64,000 nucleotides of DNA from Iningainema tapete BLCC-T55 (GTDB lineage: Bacteria; Cyanobacteriota; Cyanobacteriia; Cyanobacteriales; Nostocaceae). How positions within the stretch are numbered: position 1 is the stretch's first letter; every line of letters starts with the position of its first letter. The DNA lies in the NCBI RefSeq assembly GCF_014698965.1, contig NZ_JACXAE010000074.1, forward strand, positions 1-64,000. The letters run 5' to 3'. The notes below the pieces were generated by a model that worked only from the letters and a program-made list of their open reading frames with translations, was not told the DNA's origin and did not search any database. Position numbers and translations under genes: made by a program. Positions 16,872 through 26,102 of this stretch are shown here, one piece after another.

Positions 16872-18015
16872 CAATCCTACTTGAGTTACAAACACACAGT
16901 ATGTATATACTATAAGAGGTGTGTGAGGTGATACAATGAAAAACTTTTTATTAGAACTTCAAGAAAAGGCAGAAAAAATTAGCATTTTAACAGCATTCAT
17001 TGAAAGTAATCCTTCGGGGCGAGAACTGCAAAGAGCATTGGCGGTGAAAATGGCGCTACAAGGTACACCCTACGCGAAGATTACCGAATTATTAGGAATG
17101 CATAAGTCTTGTATCACGATTTGGAAACGAAAATTTGAATTGCGAGGATTAGATGGTATTAAGCTAGGTTATCAAGGGGCAAAAAGTTACTTAACGTCCT
17201 CTCAAAGAGAAGAAGTTATTGCATGGTTGTCAAGCAGAGATTACTGGAACATAGAAGAATTAGTGACTTACTTAGATGAAAATTTTGGTGTGGTTTACCA
17301 ATCAAAACAGAGCTATTATGAGCTCTTATCATCAGCCGGAATTAGTTGGAAAAAATCACAGAAGGTCAACCCAAAATCTGACCCAGAATTAGTAAAAAAA
17401 AAGCGCGAAGAAATTCAAGACTTCATAGCTCGAAATCAAGCAGAGATTGAGGCTGGGCACTTAATTGTGCTGTTTGTAGATGAATGTCATTTACTTTGGG
17501 GGGATGTTTGTGGATATGTCTGGGGGAAGACAGATATACGAATTGAAATTCCTCTGTCTAATGAAAAAGAGAGGCAAAGTTATTATGGGGCTTTAAATTA
17601 TCAAACTAGAGAATTTATTATCGGCGAATATTCCTGTGGCAATGGGGAGAACACTGTAGAGTTTATGAAGTATTTACGCTCCTCAGTTTCCCGGAAAAAG
17701 AATTGTTTTGATTTGGGATGGTGCATCTTATCATAAGTCGGCAGAAGTCAAAGATTTTTTAGCAACAGTGAATCATGGTTATGAGTCTTCACAGTGGCGA
17801 TTTACTTGTATTGTATTTGCTCCCAATGCCCCAGAACAAAACCCGGTAGAAGATGTTTGGTTACAAGCTAAGAATTTCCTCCGCAAGTTTTGGCATTTGT
17901 GTAAATCATTCCCGGTTGTCAAGTGGTTATTTAGATTCGCAACCAATCATCAAAAATTTAATTTTCCCAAAGTAGCACAATATGTACCATGTTTGTAACT
18001 CAAGTAGGATTGCTA
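16869..18015 (+). mobile_element. IS630-family insertion sequence
   Basis: Perfect 26-bp terminal inverted repeats (TAGCAATCCTACTTGAGTTA plus 6 bases) lie at 16869-16894 and 17990-18015. A TA dinucleotide flanks each side (16867-16868 and 18016-18017), the IS630/Tc1 target duplication. The 1147-bp element encodes a DDE transposase in two frames. Identical ends and a clean duplication point to a recent insertion. Confidence 0.93.
16936..17998 (+). CDS. IS630-family transposase in two reading frames
   Basis: Frame 1 (16936-17736) carries the N-terminal helix-turn-helix (YAKITELLGMHKSCITIWKR) and the first catalytic Asp in VLFVDECHLLWG. Frame 2 (to 17998) carries the second Asp in IWDGASYHKSAE and the Glu in PEQNPVEDVWLQ, completing the DDE triad. 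The shift is one base forward, near CGCTCCTCAGTTTCCCGG (about 17675-17700), where skipping a T gives LRSQFPGKRIVLIWDG. It may be a programmed frameshift, as known in some IS families, or a disabling mutation; the sequence alone does not decide. Confidence 0.85.
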
Positions 18016-18017
18016 TA

Positions 18018-18434
18018 GATGGCAATGAGCGATTAAAAAATAATCCTCAACCACTAAAATTAGATTTATCAGAGGATGGAGTATCTTTGCGAATCAACTC
18101 CAGATTTATCTCTCGATAATTCCTCTATTATCATCAGTTAACCCATGAACCTTTAATCGATCGCCTTCGTAGTAGTGGCTCTGATTATTTAACCATAAAT
18201 CTGCGTGCAGGTCAGCAATATGGTATCCTTGGCGTGTGCGACGGAGACTGTGGAGATTTAGACATCACACTTTATGATCAGCGTGGTAATGTCATCATGG
18301 CTGATACCGGAGATGATGACATTCCGACTGTCAGCGTAACTCCAGTCAGAAGTGGAACTTACAGAGTTAAAGTTGATATGCCTCATTGCCAAACCGGGAT
18401 GTGCTACTACGGGGTTGGCATTTTCGGTAAGTAG
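18018..18434 (+). pseudogene. Displaced 3' part of the M48 gene
   Basis: Beyond the IS, the frame matching the protease reads NPQPLKLDLSEDGVSLRIN, a TAA at 18117, and then, still in frame, YYHQLTHEPLIDRLRSSG, LRAGQQYGILGVCDGDCGDL and TPVRSGTYRVKVDMPHC to TAG 18432. The second part resembles the pre-peptidase-type beta-sandwich domains of cyanobacterial exported proteins. I infer that the intact gene encoded about 405 residues, protease plus C-terminal domain, and has suffered one IS insertion and one nonsense change. Two separate genes remain possible. Confidence 0.6.
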
Positions 18435-18485
18435 GAAAATATTTTGACGCAAAGACACAAAGTCTAACTAGTTGGTTGTCAAAAC

Positions 18486-18505
18486 CAAGCCTGCTCTGGC
18501 AGGCT
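18486..18505 (+). terminator. Hairpin AAGCCTGC/GCAGGCTT
   Basis: An 8-bp perfect stem with a 4-base loop, 52 bases beyond the last stop codon of the M48 region. The following bases (TGTAATTGTAG) are only weakly T-rich. Confidence 0.55.
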
Positions 18506-18814
18506 TTGTAATTGTAGCTGCACACTAATAGGGTGTAGCGCTAAAAACGATAGACTATACTCTATAGAAACTATAAGGTTTATTAAATTTGGGTTCAAAA
18601 CAAAAAGTTTCTTGTTACCATATTGCCAGAGATTATTCAACAACTAAAACTATAAGTAAGCCAAATACCTGTGAATTGTAATGAAGTATCACAGCATTCA
18701 ATAACTCCTCTACAATAATCAGGCTTGGGTTGCCCAAAAACTAGCTCTCGATCCGACTTACTTTAAGGTACGAGCTGGGTGATCCTTTTCATATAGTGTG
18801 CGCCATATTCCTAA

Positions 18815-18844
18815 TGTAGAGACTTTACATGTAACGTCTCTACA
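18815..18844. repeat. Palindrome, TGTAGAGACGTT family
   Basis: TGTAGAGACTTTACAT followed by GTAACGTCTCTACA. Related copies are at 24529, 33486, 44456 and 61679. Confidence 0.75.
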
Positions 18845-18887
18845 CAGGATAGATGGGTTTAAGGTACGGTAAGATCACAGCGTATTA

Positions 18888-19412
18888 TCAATTACTAGCT
18901 TCTTTCTCAACACTTTCGCGCATCTCAAGATATTGCTTACCAAACTTAGAGACTTTTACATGTTCACAAAGGTTATTACCTTGAAAGGGAATATCTCGAA
19001 TTCTCTCTACCTCTATATAGCCAGTGTCTCGTAGGTGATAAAGTTCTCTTTCTAAGCCGTCTCTCATTTCATAAGCACCAAAATTACCAGAATTAAGTTT
19101 TTTGAGATTTTTATACATAGCATCAGACATTGACAACAAAAACATTTTGTCAAGTTTGTCAATTTTTGACTTGTTTGTCGCCACTTTTTTGCTAATAGCA
19201 CCTATTTTTGATTCTAGCTTTCCTCTTTCCAAAGTTAAGGAAATAACATCATCAAGACGAGGAATTAAAAACAACAGACAGGCGATCGCAATAATTGCGA
19301 CTATAATTAATTCAGAAGTTTGCCCAGAAACAAGTAGTATGAGCAACACAGCTTCAATAAAAGCTATACATGAAAACGCTGCCCACCATTTAGTCGAGTA
19401 TTCTTGATTCAC
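18888..19412 (-). CDS. Membrane protein with possible winged-helix tail
   Basis: 174 residues, not recognised. Two adjacent membrane helices at about 10-29 (AFSCIAFIEAVLLILLVSGQ) and 35-52 (IIVAIIAIACLLFLIPRL) are followed by a charged coiled-coil-like segment (LERGKLESKIGAISKKVATN). The C-terminal 85 residues (LLSMSDAMYKNLKKLNSGN, LERELYHLRDTGYIEVERI, KVSKFGKQYLEMRE) look like a winged helix with a beta hairpin. It could be a membrane-tethered sensor or regulator. Neighbouring genes give no hint of function. Confidence 0.6.
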   Translation of the reverse strand: MNQEYSTKWWAAFSCIAFIEAVLLILLVSGQTSELIIVAIIAIACLLFLIPRLDDVISLTLERGKLESKIGAISKKVATNKSKIDKLDKMFLLSMSDAMYKNLKKLNSGNFGAYEMRDGLERELYHLRDTGYIEVERIRDIPFQGNNLCEHVKVSKFGKQYLEMRESVEKEASN

Positions 19413-19517
19413 ACTTTTACTCCTGATAACTATCAGTAGAAAATAGTTTAATGAATGAAGTTAATTATAATTGCTCTGCAAAAATGGGTTATAGCCTATT
19501 ACACAATTTCTATTAAT

Positions 19518-19551
19518 AGATCCCCGACTTCGTAAAAGTTGTCGGGGATCT
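19518..19551. terminator. Palindrome, GATCCCCGACTT family
   Basis: AGATCCCCGACTT and its near-complement AAGTTGTCGGGGATCT form a long stem upstream of the GH57 gene. A near-identical hairpin is at 36796-36828. It may be a repeat, and it could end transcription into the GH57 region. Confidence 0.5.
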
Positions 19552-19599
19552 GAAGTACAATTAAATACAAGTGCGAAAAAAGTATCAAGGAAACTAGAA

Positions 19600-21081
19600 A
19601 TGCCTGCACAAGCCGAATCCTCCAACTTACCTGCATTAACAGAATTAAAGTCAGGATTGCCAAATATTTGCGGTTGGGAAGCGGAAATTAATTCAGTGGT
19701 AAACCACCATCAACCAGTATCACCGACAACAAATATCCCCAGGGAAGATATGACAGCAGGATTTGCTTGCGCCCTACACATGCATCAACCCACCATCCCC
19801 GCAGGAGCAAACGGTGAACTAATTAGCAACCTCCAGTATATGTTTGAACATCCCTATGAAGGGGATAATCACGATGCACAACCTTTTGCCTGGTGCTACA
19901 GCCGGATGGGAGATTTTATTCCCCAACTTGTAAATGAGGGTTGCAATCCTCGGATTATGCTTGACTATTCAGGTAATTTGTTGTGGGGATTGCGGCAAAT
20001 GGGACGTGATGACATTATCAACAATCTTAAGCGTATTACCTGCGACTCTCAATATCAACCGTATGTAGAATGGCTGGGAACGATGTGGAGTCATGCAGTT
20101 GTTCCTTCCACCCCCATTCCCGACATTAAACTTCACATTCAAGCATGGCAACATCACTTTGCCAGTATTTTTGGCTACGAAGCCCTAAAGCGAGTCAAGG
20201 GGTTTTCTCCCCCAGAAATGCACCTACCCAATCACCCAGATACTCTATATGAATACATCAAAGCTTTGAAAGAATGCGGGTATCGCTGGTTGATGGTACA
20301 AGAACATTCAGTAGAACGTCTTGATGGTTCAGGTTTACACCATGATGATAAATATATCCCGAATCGGTTGGTTGCCCGTAATTCCCAAGGAGAAACTATT
20401 AGTATCACAGCATTAATTAAAACTCAAGGTTCCGATACCAAATTAGTAGCGCAGATGCAACCTTATTTTGAGGCAAAAGGAAGAAGTAGGCAGCCTATTG
20501 GCAATGTAACAGTACCTTCGTTAGTAACTCAAATTGCTGATGGGGAAAATGGCGGTGTCATGATGAACGAATATCCCCGCGATTTATTCAGAGTATGGCA
20601 TGAAATCAGCACACAATCTCAAGTAGTTGGACTTAATGGTACTGAATACCTGGAACTAATTGAGCAGATGGGTGCTAATCCTGAAGATTATCCGACTTGT
20701 CAAGCTGTACAGCAACACAAAATTTGGCAGCGCGTTGAGCCAGGTAATGCCACACAAGAAGCAGTAGAAAAGGCAATACAAGAATTAAAAGCAACAGATC
20801 ATCAATTTCACATTGATGGTGCTTCTTGGACAAATGATTTAAGTTGGATCAAAGGTTATGAAAATGTCTTAGAACCAATGAATAAACTTAGTGCATTGTT
20901 TCATTTAAAATACGATCGCCTAGTACAACAAGATCCGGAAGTGACAAAGCGCCCCGACTACCAAGAAGCATTGCTATACAACTTGTTATTACAAACTAGT
21001 TGTTTCCGGTACTGGGGACAAGGAACTTGGACTGATTATGCCCGTGAACTTTATCGCCGTGGTGAAGCATTGTTAAACTAA
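19600..21081 (+). CDS. Glycoside hydrolase family 57 protein
   Basis: 493 residues. The family 57 signature HxHQP is present as LHMHQPTIP (about residues 60-68). A later GFSPPEMHLPN holds a glutamate in the position expected for the catalytic nucleophile. GH57 enzymes act on alpha-glucans (alpha-amylase, 4-alpha-glucanotransferase or branching types); which activity applies cannot be read from the sequence. ATG is preceded by AAGGAAAC. With glgA also in the window it may take part in glycogen turnover, but the two genes are 16 kb apart and unlinked. Confidence 0.85.
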   Translation: MPAQAESSNLPALTELKSGLPNICGWEAEINSVVNHHQPVSPTTNIPREDMTAGFACALHMHQPTIPAGANGELISNLQYMFEHPYEGDNHDAQPFAWCYSRMGDFIPQLVNEGCNPRIMLDYSGNLLWGLRQMGRDDIINNLKRITCDSQYQPYVEWLGTMWSHAVVPSTPIPDIKLHIQAWQHHFASIFGYEALKRVKGFSPPEMHLPNHPDTLYEYIKALKECGYRWLMVQEHSVERLDGSGLHHDDKYIPNRLVARNSQGETISITALIKTQGSDTKLVAQMQPYFEAKGRSRQPIGNVTVPSLVTQIADGENGGVMMNEYPRDLFRVWHEISTQSQVVGLNGTEYLELIEQMGANPEDYPTCQAVQQHKIWQRVEPGNATQEAVEKAIQELKATDHQFHIDGASWTNDLSWIKGYENVLEPMNKLSALFHLKYDRLVQQDPEVTKRPDYQEALLYNLLLQTSCFRYWGQGTWTDYARELYRRGEALLN

Positions 21082-21115
21082 GATTAATAGCAAACACAGT
21101 TTTTGGTAAATAATT

Positions 21116-21763
21116 ATGGTTAATCTTCCCCCAATTACAGAAACTATCCCTATTAATACCTGGGTAGAAGCAACCTGGGAAGATTTTCTTACCTTTGCAG
21201 ATGAACCCACCTTGAAAGGTGCTAAATTGTACTATGATGACGGCTACATGAGAATTGAGATCTCCCCACTTAGTTCAGTATATGCTCAAGATAACACTAT
21301 TGTTTCAAATGTTATTGTATTATACGCTGCTATTAAAAACATTCCAATTAAAAGATTAACAAATACTTTCTTCAAAAAAGTTGAAGTTCATGAACTTCAG
21401 CCTGATATTGCTTTTTATATTGGCAAAAAGCCACTTCCTCCTCAAAACAATTCCTCGGTAAATCTTAATGAGTCAAATCCACCTACATTGATTGTTGAGA
21501 TTGCCTCTTCCTCTCTAGAAGACGATACTGAGCGCAAACAAAAACTCTACCAACGCTTAGGAGTTCAAGAGTATTGGGTGGTTGATGTCAATGCATGCAA
21601 GGTAATTGCAAATTTATTGTCGGCAACACAAAACACTCTTATTCGTGAATCTCAAGTACTCCCAGGATTGGAAATTGCCTTGGTTGAAGAAGCTCTGAAA
21701 CGCTCTCTAACTGACGATGATGGAGCTATTACTCGTTGGTTACTAGCTAAGTTTAATCAGTAG
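21116..21763 (+). CDS. Uma2-family protein
   Basis: 215 residues. Uma2 landmarks are WEDFLTFADEPTLKGAKLYY followed by a DDGYMRIEISP segment, then HELQPDIAFYIG, the central PPTLIVEIASSSLEDD with its core glutamate, and QRLGVQEYWVVDVN. It begins 35 bases after the GH57 stop on the same strand, so it could be co-transcribed. Its biochemical target is unknown. Confidence 0.88.
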   Translation: MVNLPPITETIPINTWVEATWEDFLTFADEPTLKGAKLYYDDGYMRIEISPLSSVYAQDNTIVSNVIVLYAAIKNIPIKRLTNTFFKKVEVHELQPDIAFYIGKKPLPPQNNSSVNLNESNPPTLIVEIASSSLEDDTERKQKLYQRLGVQEYWVVDVNACKVIANLLSATQNTLIRESQVLPGLEIALVEEALKRSLTDDDGAITRWLLAKFNQ

Positions 21764-21797
21764 TTACTTTCACAATTGCACAATCAATGGATTATTC

Positions 21798-21862
21798 TTG
21801 TGGGATGGGCATCCTGCCTGCCCTCTAAATTTTAAAGGACGGGCAAGATGCCCATCCCACAA
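21798..21862. terminator. Long hairpin between convergent genes
   Basis: TTGTGGGATGGGCATC at 21798-21813 pairs with GATGCCCATCCCACAA at 21847-21862, and the inner CTGCCTGCCC and GGACGGGCAAG also pair partly. It lies between the Uma2 gene (+) and the SagB-type gene (-) and can serve both. Confidence 0.65.
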
Positions 21863-21880
21863 AAAGGCACACTGTACTAG

Positions 21881-23413
21881 CTACCTGGGTCTTCCTATTG
21901 TAGTAATATAAAGCACTGCCTCATCAGCAGGAATACCAATAACTTCATTTACTTTATCATCAAAGAAGCCACCAATGCCACTCACACCTAAATGCAGGCG
22001 GATTGCAGCTAAATTGAGTCTTTGTCCTAAATGTCCGGCATCCATGTGTAAGTAACGGTAAACGCGATCGCCATACTGAGCTACAGCAGCTTTCAAATCT
22101 GCGGTATGAAACATTACTGCGGCTGCATCTCGACCTAACTCTTGCCCCAAGCAAAGAAAGTGTAACTCTCGGCGAAAGTTTTTAAAACGAATTTGTCTTA
22201 ATTCTTGGGCTAATGGTGCGTAGTAGTAACAGCCAGATTCTAAACCTTCCACCCCAGAAACAGCGATAAATGTTTCTATTAAATTTAAGTCAAAGTAATC
22301 AGTTAAATTATCTAGACCTTGATCGAAGTAATTTTGCTGTTGATAGGTAAAATCGAGTAAAGTTTTCAGTTCATCTAAGGTTAAATCATCACCACTATAA
22401 GCGCGGGTAGAACGTCGCTTGAGAATGGTAATTTCTAAATCTTCTAGCTTTTCTCCCCAGTAAATGGAGTTAGTTGCTGTAGAAATTTTTTGACAGAAGG
22501 GAAAGTTATATTTATCTTCCAAAGATTTTTCTTGTTTGACTTCAGGTAAATTGAGTTTGCCAGTTGTGCCTGGTAGAATCTGCGTGCTTTTATGCATGTA
22601 CATTAACAGTTCGCCATCGGGAATTTGCGGATAGTTTGTTTCTGTGGCGGAAGGTAAGGCGGTTCTTCCCTTGGGCAAGTTTTGTTTGATATCTAATAAG
22701 TCGGCTAAAGCAAGTACGGCGAGCGCACCTTCATGTTGGGGATCGATATATAGCAATTCGTTTACCGCTTCATCGACAAAGCCACCAATTAAGTGGGGGC
22801 GATAGTCGGTAATTGCACTAGCTAACTCGATATTGCCCAAAAGGTGTCCCGTGTCCAGAAAAATTCGTCGGTAAGCTCGATCTTCATAGCGCCACTGAGA
22901 ACGATAGAAAACCGCAGTAATGGCGATCGCTAACTGGGTGCTATCTAACGCAGGATGCCATAAACATGCGGATTGCAACTTTTGCCAAACATCACTTTCC
23001 CAGTAATGCATGAGGGAATGAGTTCTAAACTGGTAATTATAAAGCCCTGGTGGTAATAACGGCGTGCCACGAGAAACTAGATACACCTCTGCTGGATATA
23101 AACCACCTGCACTAGGTGCGGATCTGAGAAACACTGTATTTCCCATCGAAGGAATTTTTGCTGTTAATCCATAGCTACAAAACAGTAGCCGTGACAACCT
23201 TTGCCACCATAGAGTTTCTGGGTTAGAGGCATATACTTCTGGCTTTTGTTGGATGTATGGTTTTAAGTCAAAAGCCGAGCCAATTTTGTACTCTTTGAAC
23301 GGCACAGGCTGCTTTGACCATTCTAACTGCCTATTTTTGGCGGCGATCGTCTGGGGGTCGTACTTAGTGCGTTCGTGGTAGTGCTGGGCGATTGATTGGC
23401 GTAATTCAGGCAT
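21881..23413 (-). CDS. SagB/ThcOx-type nitroreductase-like oxidoreductase
   Basis: 510 residues built from two nitroreductase-like halves. The first (about 65-230) has LRSAPSAGGLYPAEVYLVSR and AYRRIFLDTGHLLGNIELAS. The second (about 335-505) has RRSTRAYSGDDLTLDELKTL and HMDAGHLGQRLNLAA. SagB-type enzymes use FMN; some oxidise azolines in ribosomal peptides. No YcaO cyclodehydratase or precursor peptide gene lies nearby, so a peptide-modifying role is not supported. The duplicated layout is common in cyanobacteria. Start is the ATG at 23411-23413. Confidence 0.85.
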   Translation of the reverse strand: MPELRQSIAQHYHERTKYDPQTIAAKNRQLEWSKQPVPFKEYKIGSAFDLKPYIQQKPEVYASNPETLWWQRLSRLLFCSYGLTAKIPSMGNTVFLRSAPSAGGLYPAEVYLVSRGTPLLPPGLYNYQFRTHSLMHYWESDVWQKLQSACLWHPALDSTQLAIAITAVFYRSQWRYEDRAYRRIFLDTGHLLGNIELASAITDYRPHLIGGFVDEAVNELLYIDPQHEGALAVLALADLLDIKQNLPKGRTALPSATETNYPQIPDGELLMYMHKSTQILPGTTGKLNLPEVKQEKSLEDKYNFPFCQKISTATNSIYWGEKLEDLEITILKRRSTRAYSGDDLTLDELKTLLDFTYQQQNYFDQGLDNLTDYFDLNLIETFIAVSGVEGLESGCYYYAPLAQELRQIRFKNFRRELHFLCLGQELGRDAAAVMFHTADLKAAVAQYGDRVYRYLHMDAGHLGQRLNLAAIRLHLGVSGIGGFFDDKVNEVIGIPADEAVLYITTIGRPR

Positions 23414-23487
23414 AAGAATTTCAATACGCTTCTCCTACTTATCTTGGCATTACCAAGCCCAATTATTCGTCAAAATTCGTACAATCC

Positions 23488-24432
23488 TCACAATTGAGTT
23501 GTCCTCGCACCGATATCCTCATCTGAATCTAGCATCTTTGGTGTTGGTGTTGTGGGACGTGTTGAGTACTGCCATCGTCTAAAACCATAGCCAGCAGCAG
23601 CTAAAATCAACAAGTAAGGGCTGTAAACCACAATCCAAATACTTAATTTGAGTAAGCCAACAGTAAATTTACCAAAGGAGTTGGTTGATTTGTGCCAAGT
23701 TTCGTAAATTTGTGAACCGAGAGAAAATTGTGGACTGCTGCTAGAAACGGTGGCTTCTAGGTTGACTGTAATGGTGGAATAAGCAACTTGATTTTGTAAG
23801 TTTTTTAGTTGAGCATTAATTTGCTCTATTGTCTGTCGCACCTCGCTCAGTTCTCTGGCAACATCTAGCACATCTCTTACAGAACCAGAGCGATCCATAA
23901 TTTTTTGTAAGTTGCTTTCGGTTTTGCGCAAATTACTTAATCTCGCTTGAAAATCAACTAATTGCGCACCAACATCTTCGGCTGTGATACTACGATTTTT
24001 TAATGTTCCTAGAGTTGCTATTTCTTCTAAGGTTTGTTCTAGCAGGTTCTGTGGCACTCGCAGTTGTATTGAGGCGGTATGACGGGCGTACTCGTTTTTT
24101 GGCTGTTGTTCCGTGAGCTTAATTAAGTCACCTTGTTGTTTCTCAATAATTTGCAGCACGATATCGATACTTTTATCTACCGAGTTCACCAGCACAGATA
24201 TATTGGCTTTTTTCACCAATTGAGGACGCGAAGGCACTACTTGTGCCGTTAGTGCGTTCTGAGCTACACTCTCAGTTGCTGCTAGTTTAGCCATTTGATG
24301 ATCTGCTCTCATTTCAGGCAATGCCTGATTTGAACTTGAAGGAACAGAAGCGCAGCTAGTTATGATTACGCTTCCCAGTAAAAAACTTAAAAGCCCAACC
24401 GACTTGTGTATTAATTCCGTCGCACCGTTCAT
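23488..24432 (-). CDS. DUF4349 lipoprotein
   Basis: 314 residues. A lipoprotein signal (LLSFLLGSVIITSCASVPSS, lipobox cysteine at about residue 27) is followed by a DUF4349 core: ANISVLVNSVDKSIDIVLQI, RVPQNLLEQTLEEIATLGTL and a coiled coil around ELSEVRQTIEQINAQLKNLQ. A C-terminal membrane helix (KLSIWIVVYSPYLLILAAAG) ends the protein. DUF4349 proteins are thought to be membrane-anchored and have no established role. It is transcribed from the side of the HTH-protein gene, with a 148-base gap that contains a palindrome. Confidence 0.85.
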   Translation of the reverse strand: MNGATELIHKSVGLLSFLLGSVIITSCASVPSSSNQALPEMRADHQMAKLAATESVAQNALTAQVVPSRPQLVKKANISVLVNSVDKSIDIVLQIIEKQQGDLIKLTEQQPKNEYARHTASIQLRVPQNLLEQTLEEIATLGTLKNRSITAEDVGAQLVDFQARLSNLRKTESNLQKIMDRSGSVRDVLDVARELSEVRQTIEQINAQLKNLQNQVAYSTITVNLEATVSSSSPQFSLGSQIYETWHKSTNSFGKFTVGLLKLSIWIVVYSPYLLILAAAGYGFRRWQYSTRPTTPTPKMLDSDEDIGARTTQL

Positions 24433-24528
24433 AATCTACCCCCGGACAGAAGAATTTATTACCAGTATGGCTGAGCAAAAAATAGATACCGGGATTGTTG
24501 CAGAATATGTAACGTACTCGACCAAAAA

Positions 24529-24558
24529 TGTAGAGACGTTCCATCGAGCGTCTCTACA
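24529..24558. repeat. Palindrome, TGTAGAGACGTT family
   Basis: TGTAGAGACGTTCCAT then CGAGCGTCTCTACA, in the gap between the HTH-protein gene and the DUF4349 gene. Confidence 0.75.
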
Positions 24559-24580
24559 AGGATTGTATGTTAGCTGTAAT

Positions 24581-26047
24581 TTATAGTTCCAGTATGTTGA
24601 ACAACTTGGGCAAGTCCTTTTGGGAAACCTTTCGATGGCCAGTCTCAACTGCATCGACCCATGAAACGCTTTTCCCCATTATTGTAGCAAAAAATTCCCT
24701 AGACCAGCTCTTAGCTTTTCTTGCCTCTCTAATGACATTGCCTGGTGGAGGCTGAATATTGTTGACGCTTGGTTGAGTTGTTCGCAGGGTTAAGCGTTCT
24801 TGTACTTCAGTTGGTAAAATAAAATGCCATCTCGTATTTAGTAGCTCATCCCAAAAGCCTATTGGTCTTTTTTTGTGAGCGCTATCTATTAGCCAAGCAG
24901 GTCCTGTTTCAAGCTCTGCAAGCCATCCCACTTCTTGAAGTACTTTCAAATCTGTTTCAAAATCGTCAGCCAATTGTCGCCTTAACTGTCTGTCAGCTTG
25001 AGCTATTGCCACTCTATCTGCACCGTAAGCAATCTCTATCAGCGTTTTGCCTGTTACATAATCCTGAATTCCAGGTTTAATTTGGAAGGTTAACCAAATT
25101 AGCATTCTGGCTGCACCAGCATTTTGTTTGCCGATACTGAATAGTTTCTGTACGGTTTTCTTGGTGATAATTCCCGTGTGGCAATAGTATTTAGATTTGT
25201 TGAGAAAGTATTTTGTCCATACTCCTGGCTGACCGATTACTTTTAAGCCCACCAGCTTGTTATTGCCAGCTTTATCTGTTTTAAAATTTCTTACTATAGT
25301 GATTTCCCAAATTTTTAAATCGGCAACAGTAAAAGCTCCTACTTCACCTTGTTGAGGCCATGTAATACAGGCAAGTACTTGAGCTGGTTGCCGTAATAAA
25401 TGATATAAAATGCTTAGTTGTTCATGTTTACATAAGTCCCTGCGTCTCACCAGCCCTGTATATTCAAGTAGTTGACTGTGATTAATCACAAAATTGCCTT
25501 CCCAAGGTTTGTCTAGGCTAGCTGCTAGGGCGCAGTAAATCAGATGAATAGCACATGCTCTGGGATCAAATTGGTCGATCGCAGCTAGTGCTGCTTCTTG
25601 AGCTAAAGTTTCTGGTTGCGGAGGTTCTGAATTATCTGTTACATAGTAAAATATTTTTCCTTGTCCGCCTTCAACTTCTTGCTCGTAGCTAAGAGTACCA
25701 TTTACTTCAGCTTTCCATGATAGATCCATTTTTTGAGATAATACTTCAGCAACGCCACGCAAAACTAGAGACAAAGCAGCAATATTAGTCTTGCCGTCAG
25801 AAAATAAGGAAGCATTTTTAAATTGACGAGGTTTTGCTGGATGCTGTTGATAATTTAATTGTAACTTCTCGGCAAATTTTTTAATACCTATAAAAGGAAC
25901 TTGCTTTTCTAATTGAGCAGTCCTATCTGACTGGAATTCTTCTTTAATATTAGTGACAAGCTGATTTGAATTATGAGCAATACTATTTTTTAATCTTAAC
26001 ATAAATAAATGCCATTTCTTGGGCAATATTTTGGCAAACTGTTTCAT
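24581..26047 (-). CDS. Large protein with C-terminal helix-turn-helix
   Basis: 488 residues, not fully recognised. The last 55 residues form a Cro/C1-type helix-turn-helix (GNVIREARKAKSWSREFFAT, then SVSWVDAVETGHRKVSQKDL). The rest has a region like DNA-binding winged helices (KIWEITIVRNFKTDKAGNNK) and a helical middle (LIYCALAASLDKPWEGNFVI, QADRQLRRQLADDFETDLKV). It could be a regulator or a plasmid-replication-like protein; the evidence does not separate these. No partition or origin signals were seen nearby. The gene faces the same way as the glycine-zipper gene upstream of it. Confidence 0.65.
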   Translation of the reverse strand: MKQFAKILPKKWHLFMLRLKNSIAHNSNQLVTNIKEEFQSDRTAQLEKQVPFIGIKKFAEKLQLNYQQHPAKPRQFKNASLFSDGKTNIAALSLVLRGVAEVLSQKMDLSWKAEVNGTLSYEQEVEGGQGKIFYYVTDNSEPPQPETLAQEAALAAIDQFDPRACAIHLIYCALAASLDKPWEGNFVINHSQLLEYTGLVRRRDLCKHEQLSILYHLLRQPAQVLACITWPQQGEVGAFTVADLKIWEITIVRNFKTDKAGNNKLVGLKVIGQPGVWTKYFLNKSKYYCHTGIITKKTVQKLFSIGKQNAGAARMLIWLTFQIKPGIQDYVTGKTLIEIAYGADRVAIAQADRQLRRQLADDFETDLKVLQEVGWLAELETGPAWLIDSAHKKRPIGFWDELLNTRWHFILPTEVQERLTLRTTQPSVNNIQPPPGNVIREARKAKSWSREFFATIMGKSVSWVDAVETGHRKVSQKDLPKLFNILEL

Positions 26048-26102
26048 ATATAAATATCTTTAATAGGTATCTTACTAAAAATAATTTATTTTAGAGCAGC
26101 TT

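Larger units (their letters stand above)
18435..18887. other. Intergenic stretch without a gene
   Basis: No coding ORF seen. It holds a hairpin AAGCCTGC-TCTG-GCAGGCTT at 18486-18505, well placed to end transcription from the protease region, and a palindrome at 18815-18844 of the TGTAGAGACGTT family. Confidence 0.6.

Noticed and set aside
21881-23413. A ribosomally made azoline peptide cluster around the SagB-like gene
   Set aside because: No YcaO gene, precursor peptide or transporter is nearby; SagB-type enzymes occur alone in many cyanobacteria.
24581-26047. A plasmid replication origin near the HTH protein
   Set aside because: No iterons, parAB or DnaA-box cluster seen; the flanks are ordinary chromosomal genes.
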